Shown here: positions 57,858 to 64,000 of the stretch, in pieces | Layout: each line of letters begins with the position of its first letter | Position numbering within the stretch: position 1 is the stretch's first letter | Assembly (NCBI RefSeq): GCF_001570885.1 | Contig: NZ_BCSN01000004.1 | Coordinates: 24,936-88,935 of the forward strand | Origin: Micrococcus lylae NBRC 15355 | Lineage (GTDB): Bacteria; Actinomycetota; Actinomycetes; Actinomycetales; Micrococcaceae | DNA length: 64,000 bases | Direction: 5' to 3' | The notes under the pieces: model-generated | What the model was told of the DNA's origin: nothing | Database searches by the model: none | What the model saw: the letters and a program-made list of their open reading frames with translations, nothing else | Position numbers and translations under genes: made by a program

Positions 57858-58847
57858 TCAGAAGAGCGCGGAGGCGAGCTTGCGGCGGGAGGCCTGGACG
57901 CGCGGGTCGTCCGATCCGACCACGGTGTAGAGGTCCACCAGGTGCGCGCGGGCCGGCTCGCGGTCCTCGCCGGGGTGCAGGGCGATGAAGCGGACCAGGC
58001 GTTGGAAGGCGTCCTCCACATGGCCGCCGAGCAGGTCCAGGTCCGCGACGGCGGCCTGGGCGGCCACGTCGTCCGGATTCTCCGCGCCGGCCTGGCGCAC
58101 GGCCGCGGCGTCCATGTCCGCGGTGCGGCGCATGAGCTTCGCGGAGGCCAGGCCCTGCTGGGCGGCGGTGTCCGCAGGGTTGTCATTGAGGGCCTTCTCC
58201 CAGGCGCCCACGGCGGCCTCCCAGTCGCCGGCGGCCAAAGCCTCCTGGGCCTGACGATGCAGCGGCGGCACCGGCGTCGCGGAGGCCTGCTGCCCGGCGC
58301 CGGCGCGGGCCGGGGCCACGGGCGGAACCTGGCCGGAGACGCCGTTCTGCCGCGCCACCTGCTGGATCTCCCCGACGAGCTTCTCCAGCGCGTCGGCCGG
58401 CAGGACCTGGTTGGCCAACGGCACCGGCTGGCCGGCCACCAGGGCCAGGACGGCCGGGCCGGCCTGCATGCCGAACGCCTGCAGCAGCTGGGGCTCGGCC
58501 GTGACGTCCACACGTCCCATGACGAGGCGACCGGCCTGGCCGTCCACCGCGTCCGCGAACTGCGTGTGCAGCTGCTCCGAGGTCTCGTCCCCCGGCACGT
58601 GCAGCAGCACGACCACCGGCACCTGGGCGGACAGCTGCACGAGCTGCTGCAGCACCTGCTGGTCGGCCTGCTCGATCACCCACGAGCCCTCCGATGCGGC
58701 ATCTGCGGCGGCGGGCGACGACGTCCCCGGGGCGGAGGCGCCCGGCCCACCGCCGGGCGCCGTGCCCGGAGCGGCCAGGGAGGACAGGTCGACGGCGCCG
58801 CGCAGGCGGTCTGCGCCGGACGGCTGCTCGGCGTGCGGGATGCTCAT
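57858..58847 (-). CDS. Thioredoxin-fold/TPR protein without CXXC (YbbN/CnoX-like)
   Basis: 329 residues from MSIPHAEQPS, with AAAGGAC upstream. After an Ala/Gly/Pro-rich 60-residue start comes a thioredoxin fold (VPVVVLLHVPGDETSEQLHTQF, then GRLVMGRVDVTAEPQLLQAFGMQAGPAVLALVAGQPV). The position of the WCxxC active site reads HVPGDETS, so it is redox-dead. The C-terminal 120 residues are TPR-like helices (AAGDWEAAVGAWEKALNDNPADTAAQQGLA). It resembles YbbN/CnoX co-chaperones and Rv1324-type proteins. Probable role is protein holding or handover, by family. Confidence 0.78.
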   Translation of the reverse strand: MSIPHAEQPSGADRLRGAVDLSSLAAPGTAPGGGPGASAPGTSSPAAADAASEGSWVIEQADQQVLQQLVQLSAQVPVVVLLHVPGDETSEQLHTQFADAVDGQAGRLVMGRVDVTAEPQLLQAFGMQAGPAVLALVAGQPVPLANQVLPADALEKLVGEIQQVARQNGVSGQVPPVAPARAGAGQQASATPVPPLHRQAQEALAAGDWEAAVGAWEKALNDNPADTAAQQGLASAKLMRRTADMDAAAVRQAGAENPDDVAAQAAVADLDLLGGHVEDAFQRLVRFIALHPGEDREPARAHLVDLYTVVGSDDPRVQASRRKLASALF

Positions 58848-59119
58848 GGCGGAGCGGGTCCTTTCATCAGGGAGCGGGGTCATCAGGGGGGCGGGGTCAT
58901 CAGAGTGCGGAGTCTCCGCCGCCTGTGCCGACGGTCGCGGACCTCCGGCAGGCTCAGACGGCTATGGAGTCCCACGGTAGCGCCGTGCCCCGGCGCTGCC
59001 GAGAGACGCGAGGGCGGATTCGCCGACAGCGTGCACGGCGGGTCGGGGCACCGTCCGGCATCCTGGGGCCGGGTGAGACCCGGTGTGGTCCGGGCCACCG
59101 GCTGGCGTACCCTGACCGC

Positions 59120-60460
59120 GTGGACGAACAGCACCAGCGCAGCGGATCCGAGGTCCCGACGGCCGCCGAGGCACAGACCCGAGCCGCGACGGAACGACAG
59201 GACGGCCGACGGGCCTCCCGAGCCGTGCGTGCGGCCCGGCGCGGAGGCACCCTGCGCCGCCTCGGCCGCCGGCTCCCCCGCCCCCGCCGCATGGAGTTCA
59301 CGGTCGACGACGTGCCGGAGCCGGCCACGGAGCCCGGCGGCGTCACCGCGCAGGCGGGCGCCGACGTCGTGACCGGCCGTGCGGATGCCCCGGGCGAGCG
59401 CGTGGGAGACGGGGCACCGGCCGTCGTCCTCCGTGCCCCGGTCACCTCCGGCTTCCTGCTCACGGCCGGGGTCGGCCTGGCGCTGCTGATCTTCTGGATG
59501 CTCTCGGCCAACTGGGAGCTCATCGTCTGGATCCTGGCCGCGCTGTTCATCGCGCTGGGCCTGGACCCGATCGTGCGGAAGATCGAGTCCTGGGGCGCCC
59601 CGCGCCCGGTCGGCGTGCTCGCGGCCGTCCTCGGACTGGCCGGACTGGCCGCCGCGTTCCTGTCGCTGCTGGTGCCGACGGTGGTGGAGCAGTCCGCAGA
59701 GTTCGTCAACGCCGTGCCGCAGATCGTGGAGGACGTCATGGGCTCGGCGATCTTCCACGACCTGGATCGAGAGTTCCAGATCCGCGACGCCGTGGACAGC
59801 CAGGTGGAGAAGCTCGTCCAGGACCAGAACGCCTGGAGCCAGGTCTTCGGAGGGCTCGTGGGACTGGGGCAGTTCCTGATCAACACGGCGTTCTCCACGC
59901 TCGTGGTGCTCGTGCTGACCCTGTACTTCCTGGCCTCGCTGCCGGCCATGAAGTACTGGCTCTACCGCCTGGCGCCGCGTTCGCGCCGCGTCCGCGTGGA
60001 ATACCTGGCGGAGAAGATCACCTCCTCCGTGGGCCACTACGTCATGGGCCAGTCCTTCGTGGCCCTGCTCAACGGCACGGTGGCCTTCGTGGCGATGTCG
60101 ATCGCCGGCACACCCTATGCCGCGCTGCTGGCGTTCTTCGCCGGCATGACGGCGTTCATCCCGCTGGTGGGCGCCATGATCGGCGGTCTCATCATCACGG
60201 GCATCTGCCTGACCGTGGACTGGCAGACCGCGGCCCTCTTCGCCGCCATCTACTTCGTCTACCTGCAGATCGAGGCCTACGTGGTCTCCCCCAGGGTCAT
60301 GGCCCGTGCCGTCGCCGTGCCGGCCTCCATGGCCGTGATCGCCGTGATCGCCGGAGGCACGCTGCTCGGCGTGCTGGGAGCCCTCATGGCGATCCCGACC
60401 GCCGCCGCCGTCATGATCCTGGTGCGGGAGGTGTACATCCCGCGCCAGGACCGTCGCTGA
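59120..60460 (+). CDS. AI-2E family (PerM) transporter
   Basis: 446 residues from the GTG of VDEQHQRSG, where TACCCT ends 6 nt upstream (leaderless). The first 100 residues are charged and low-complexity. Then comes the PF01594-type core: eight or so TM helices (SGFLLTAGVGLALLIFWML; WILAALFIALGLDPIV; VLAAVLGLAGLAAAFLSLLV), a cytoplasmic or extracytoplasmic helical segment, and the conserved AFIPLVGAMIGGL and EAYVVSPRVMARAVAVP. The family transports diverse solutes (AI-2, Na/H, others), so the substrate is open. Divergent from the thioredoxin/TPR gene; the 270 bp between hold two GCGGGGTCATCA repeats but no gene. Confidence 0.82.
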   Translation: MDEQHQRSGSEVPTAAEAQTRAATERQDGRRASRAVRAARRGGTLRRLGRRLPRPRRMEFTVDDVPEPATEPGGVTAQAGADVVTGRADAPGERVGDGAPAVVLRAPVTSGFLLTAGVGLALLIFWMLSANWELIVWILAALFIALGLDPIVRKIESWGAPRPVGVLAAVLGLAGLAAAFLSLLVPTVVEQSAEFVNAVPQIVEDVMGSAIFHDLDREFQIRDAVDSQVEKLVQDQNAWSQVFGGLVGLGQFLINTAFSTLVVLVLTLYFLASLPAMKYWLYRLAPRSRRVRVEYLAEKITSSVGHYVMGQSFVALLNGTVAFVAMSIAGTPYAALLAFFAGMTAFIPLVGAMIGGLIITGICLTVDWQTAALFAAIYFVYLQIEAYVVSPRVMARAVAVPASMAVIAVIAGGTLLGVLGALMAIPTAAAVMILVREVYIPRQDRR

Positions 60461-60515
60461 GGCGCCGGGCGCAGCCGCTCGGCGCCGGGCGAGGAGACGC
60501 TGTAACGGCCCCGTC

Positions 60516-60863
60516 TCAACGCGAGTGACGCGTCCGCCAGCAGACCGGATGCCAGTGGCGGCGTTCCGCCCCGGCGTCCTCGTCCCCCATGATCCAGTCA
60601 CTGCGCCAGGCCACCAGGTGTGCGGCCCCCTGCGGGATCCGACGCCCACAGCCCGGACAGGTGTAGTCCTTCACCGCACGCCAAGCCGGGACCTGCCGCA
60701 CATGCCAGCCCCCGTCCGATCCCGTCTGGTGGCTGTAGCCGGTGTCCAGGCCCAGCAGCTCCTCAAGCCGATCCGCGCGGCCGGGGCCGACGGGATTCCG
60801 GCCGCCGGGCGGGCGCGCACGGGAGGAGCCGCCGCGACGGCGGCGCTGCGGGGAACGGGGCAT
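60516..60863 (-). CDS. Small Cys/His-rich protein, zinc-ribbon or HNH-like, divergent from nucS
   Basis: 115 residues from MPRSPQRRRRG. The N-terminus is Arg-rich. The C-terminal half has KDYTCPGCGRRIPQGAAHLVAW and RRHWHPVCWRTR, that is CxxC plus HxxxC, a likely zinc site. Such proteins are often mislabelled ATP/GTP-binding in actinobacterial genomes and commonly lie beside nucS. They resemble a reduced HNH or restriction-type zinc finger without clear catalytic residues. DNA binding is inference. Its upstream region is the minisatellite shared with nucS. Confidence 0.72.
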   Translation of the reverse strand: MPRSPQRRRRGGSSRARPPGGRNPVGPGRADRLEELLGLDTGYSHQTGSDGGWHVRQVPAWRAVKDYTCPGCGRRIPQGAAHLVAWRSDWIMGDEDAGAERRHWHPVCWRTRHSR

Positions 60864-60886
60864 GGCTCCATGCTCGCACACACCCG

Positions 60887-61041
60887 GCGTGAGGCCCGGC
60901 GTGAGGCCCGGAGCGAGGCCCGGAGCGAGGCCGGCGCGAAGCCCGGCATGCAGCCAGACGTGAGGCCCGGAGTGAGGCCCGGAGTGAGGCCCGGAGCGAG
61001 GCCGGCGCGAAGCTCGGCATGCAGCCCGACGTGAGGCCCGG
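60887..61041. repeat. Minisatellite between the zinc-ribbon gene and nucS
   Basis: About 155 bp of degenerate 12-bp units of the type GAGGCCCGGAGT/C. There is also a higher-order duplication: 60915-60970 and 60986-61041 are 56 bp alike with two mismatches, at a period of 71 bp. The array ends 20 bp before the nucS -10 box. Copy number is likely to vary among strains. Confidence 0.75.
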
Positions 61042-61060
61042 CGCAGCCGCGCTCTCCCAC

Positions 61061-61066
61061 TACACT
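61061..61066 (+). promoter_or_regulatory. -10 box TACACT of nucS, leaderless start
   Basis: TACACT, then GGCCGG (6 nt), then the GTG. The -35 region falls at the edge of the minisatellite. Confidence 0.6.
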
Positions 61067-61072
61067 GGCCGG

Positions 61073-61768
61073 GTGCGTCTCGTCATTGCCCGCTGCTCCG
61101 TGACCTACGAGGGCCGTCTCAACGCCCACCTGCCCACCGCGACCCGCCTGCTCATGGTGAAGGCCGACGGCTCGGTGCTGGTGCACTCCGACGGCGGCTC
61201 CTACAAGCCCCTGAACTGGATGAGCCCTCCGGCGACCCTCCACGTGGAGGAACCGACCGCGGACCAGGCCGCTCAGGGCATCGAGGAGGTCTGGCGGGTA
61301 CAGGCGAAGAAGAGCGACGACCGCCTGGTGGTCCTGCTCGAACAGATCCACTCGGACACCCATCACGACCTGGGCGTGGACCCCGGACTCGTGAAGGACG
61401 GCGTCGAGGCGGACCTGCAGCGCCTGCTCGCCGAACAGATCACCACGCTCGGCGAGGGCTGGACCCTGGTCCGCCGCGAGTACATGACGGCGATCGGCCC
61501 CGTGGACATCCTGGCCCGTGACGGCGAGGGCGCGACCGTGGCCGTGGAGCTGAAACGCCGAGGAGACATCGACGGGGTGGAGCAGCTCACCCGCTACCTC
61601 GAGCTGATGAACCGCGATCCTCTGCTCGCCCCGGTGACGGGCGTGTTCGCCGCTCAGCAGATCAAGCCGCAGGCACGGACACTCGCGGAGGACCGCGGCA
61701 TCCGCTGCGTGACCCTGGACTACGACGCCATGCGCGGCGTGGACGACGCCGAGGCCCGCCTGTTCTGA
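61073..61768 (+). CDS. nucS: Mismatch-specific endonuclease NucS/EndoMS
   Basis: Makes double-strand cuts at mismatches; in actinobacteria it replaces MutS/MutL. 231 residues from [10 protein letters not shown]. The N-terminal DNA-binding/dimer domain has GRLNAHLP and [15 protein letters not shown]. The catalytic PD-(D/E)xK core shows D145 in GPVDIL and E159/K161 in [10 protein letters not shown]. The C-terminus ends DDAEARLF, fitting the sliding-clamp-binding tail. It is leaderless. Followed by a 16-bp palindrome and a convergent DUF2550 gene; atpC-DUF2550-nucS is the usual order. Confidence 0.95.
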   Translation: MRLVIARCSVTYEGRLNAHLPTATRLLMVKADGSVLVHSDGGSYKPLNWMSPPATLHVEEPTADQAAQGIEEVWRVQAKKSDDRLVVLLEQIHSDTHHDLGVDPGLVKDGVEADLQRLLAEQITTLGEGWTLVRREYMTAIGPVDILARDGEGATVAVELKRRGDIDGVEQLTRYLELMNRDPLLAPVTGVFAAQQIKPQARTLAEDRGIRCVTLDYDAMRGVDDAEARLF

Positions 61769-61834
61769 CGCCGCTGCGGCCCGGAGCCGTGCACGTGAGA
61801 GAGCCCGTCCACCACGCAGACCTGATCGCTCCGT

Positions 61835-61850
61835 GCCGCAGATCTGCGGC
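61835..61850. terminator. 16-bp palindrome between nucS and DUF2550
   Basis: GCCGCAGATCTGCGGC, a perfect palindrome in the 103-bp gap between convergent genes. As RNA it can form a hairpin from either strand. It could equally be a protein site; termination is the simpler reading. Confidence 0.4.
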
Positions 61851-61871
61851 GCCGGGAGGGCGAGGCGCCGC

Positions 61872-62288
61872 TCAGAGGCGGCCGGAGTTCCACCAGGGCT
61901 GGACCGCCTGGGACGGGCCGGCCTCGATCCAGGCGCGCAGGCCGGAGGCGTCGGCGGGGTCCAGGTCCAGCGTGAAGCTCGCCGTGGAGTCGGTGACCCG
62001 CACGCGCACGGCGGTCTCCGGAAGGTCGTCGGCATGCACCCGTTCCAGGTCCATGCCGCAGCGCTGGGCCGACCAGGCGGGCCGCACCTTGCAGGAGTAG
62101 CTGCGGAACAGCCGCAGGGTGTCGTCGTCGTACTGTCCGACGACGCGGTGACGCCGGCCCCGGCGGTCCGTGCCGACGGCGGGGAAGGTCCCCGGAGACG
62201 CCATGAGGGCCCGGTGCCGGATCAGCCACATGGCCAGCAGGATCGCTCCTGCCGCCACTGCGGCGATCACCAGCACCGGGCCCTTCAT
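61872..62288 (-). CDS. DUF2550 membrane protein
   Basis: 138 residues. The N-terminal TM helix VLVIAAVAAGAILLAMWLIRHR is followed by a soluble beta-rich domain (GQYDDDTLRLFRSYSCKVRPAWSAQR; RVRVTDSTASFTLDLDPADASGLRAWIEAGP). The family is conserved directly downstream of atpC in actinobacteria. The function is unknown to me. It begins 27 bp after the atpC stop and is probably the last gene of the atp transcript. Confidence 0.88.
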   Translation of the reverse strand: MKGPVLVIAAVAAGAILLAMWLIRHRALMASPGTFPAVGTDRRGRRHRVVGQYDDDTLRLFRSYSCKVRPAWSAQRCGMDLERVHADDLPETAVRVRVTDSTASFTLDLDPADASGLRAWIEAGPSQAVQPWWNSGRL

Positions 62289-62315
62289 GCGTTCGGATCC
62301 CAGCGGGTGAGCGGG

Positions 62316-62591
62316 TCAGTCCTGCTTCCCAGAGCCCATGCGGGCGCTGGTGGCAGCGATGACGACCTGGTCGTTGTCCACGGAGAAGAATCCACCGGTG
62401 GCGTGGGCCGTCACCGTGGAGCCGTCCGTGGTGCGGAGCACGACCTCACCGTCGCCGAGCACGGCGAGCAGCGGGGTGTGGCCGGGCAGGATGCCGATCT
62501 CACCGTCGATCGTCCGTGCGGACACCGCAGAGGCGGTGCCGTTCCACACGGAGCGCTCCTCGGAGACGATCTCCACCTTCAGCTCTGCCAT
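62316..62591 (-). CDS. atpC: ATP synthase F1 epsilon subunit
   Basis: 91 residues, the short form containing the beta-sandwich (LKVEIVSEERSVW; DGEIGILPGHTPLLAVLGDGEVVLR; GGFFSVDNDQVVI) and lacking most of the C-terminal helical hairpin that inhibits ATP hydrolysis in other bacteria. Five nt separate its ATG from the atpD stop. Central-stalk subunit linking rotation to catalysis. Confidence 0.94.
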   Translation of the reverse strand: MAELKVEIVSEERSVWNGTASAVSARTIDGEIGILPGHTPLLAVLGDGEVVLRTTDGSTVTAHATGGFFSVDNDQVVIAATSARMGSGKQD

Positions 62592-62596
62592 GACGA

Positions 62597-64000
<1,404 letters not shown>

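Noticed and set aside
60887..61041. CRISPR array
   Set aside because: Units are about 12 bp, degenerate and contiguous without unique spacers, and no cas genes are in the window. It is a minisatellite.

Overview
The window is a piece of a very GC-rich actinobacterial chromosome. By eye it is roughly 70% G+C or more; I did not compute it. GTG starts are frequent, promoters often place a TANNNT box 6-7 nt before the start codon, and gene order matches conserved actinobacterial blocks. The gene set (mqo, long-form serA, nucS, DUF2550, DUF3039, DUF2017-clpS) and the teichuronic-type glycan enzymes suggest a Micrococcaceae member such as Micrococcus or Kocuria. That genus call is an inference. Almost everything is housekeeping DNA; no prophage, CRISPR array or biosynthetic cluster is visible.

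Layout. 1-4.5 kb (minus): thiL, cut by the left edge, behind two tandem dynamin-like GTPases. 4.6-7.1 kb (plus): a large family 2 glycosyltransferase. 7.1-10.4 kb (minus): two tRNA-Glu genes each with its own terminator, a tRNA-Gln, a HAD phosphatase and gltX. 10.4-12.2 kb (plus): a polysaccharide pyruvyl transferase-like gene. 12.2-26 kb (minus): a FAH-family hydrolase, then ilvE, leuB, metG, serA, ilvC, ilvN, ilvB, nagA and ilvD. This is nearly the whole branched-chain amino-acid pathway with serine synthesis. From memory, thiL-gltX-FAH-leuB-serA-ilvCNB is also the order around Rv2977c-Rv3003c of Mycobacterium tuberculosis.

26-29.3 kb: a small unknown gene, tRNA-Lys, a bcp peroxiredoxin and tRNA-Leu(UAG), followed by the one accessory spot. 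This is a 1.8-kb lower-GC island between the tRNA-Leu 3' end and an imperfect copy of it. It carries a membrane-anchored SGNH hydrolase and a wrecked IS3-family transposase. 29.3-36 kb (plus): an orphan solute-binding lipoprotein, mqo and an RND efflux pump. 36-41.7 kb: sbcC-sbcD (minus) and an ADP-ribosylglycohydrolase (plus), sharing a 75-bp divergent promoter region.

41.7-47.3 kb (minus): a chain of mostly overlapping genes, clpS-DUF2017-murI-cAMP phosphodiesterase-like, then rph-rdgB-exonuclease/BRCT. Divergent to it is a pncB-pncA-ATPase-GNAT run (NAD salvage), a layout resembling Rv1330c-Rv1341. 50.6-58.9 kb (minus): a TPC-type metal P-type ATPase with an abnormal readthrough tail, a helicase with DUF3039, an ABC-2 exporter pair and a CXXC-less thioredoxin/TPR protein. 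59-64 kb: an AI-2E family permease, a small zinc-ribbon-like protein, nucS (mismatch repair) behind a minisatellite, DUF2550, atpC and atpD, which is cut by the right edge.

The most interesting points are the tRNA-Leu island with its IS3 remnant, the minisatellite abutting the nucS promoter, the widespread leaderless promoter architecture, the runaway 3' end of the P-type ATPase, and two envelope-glycan genes inserted on the opposite strand of an otherwise collinear housekeeping block.
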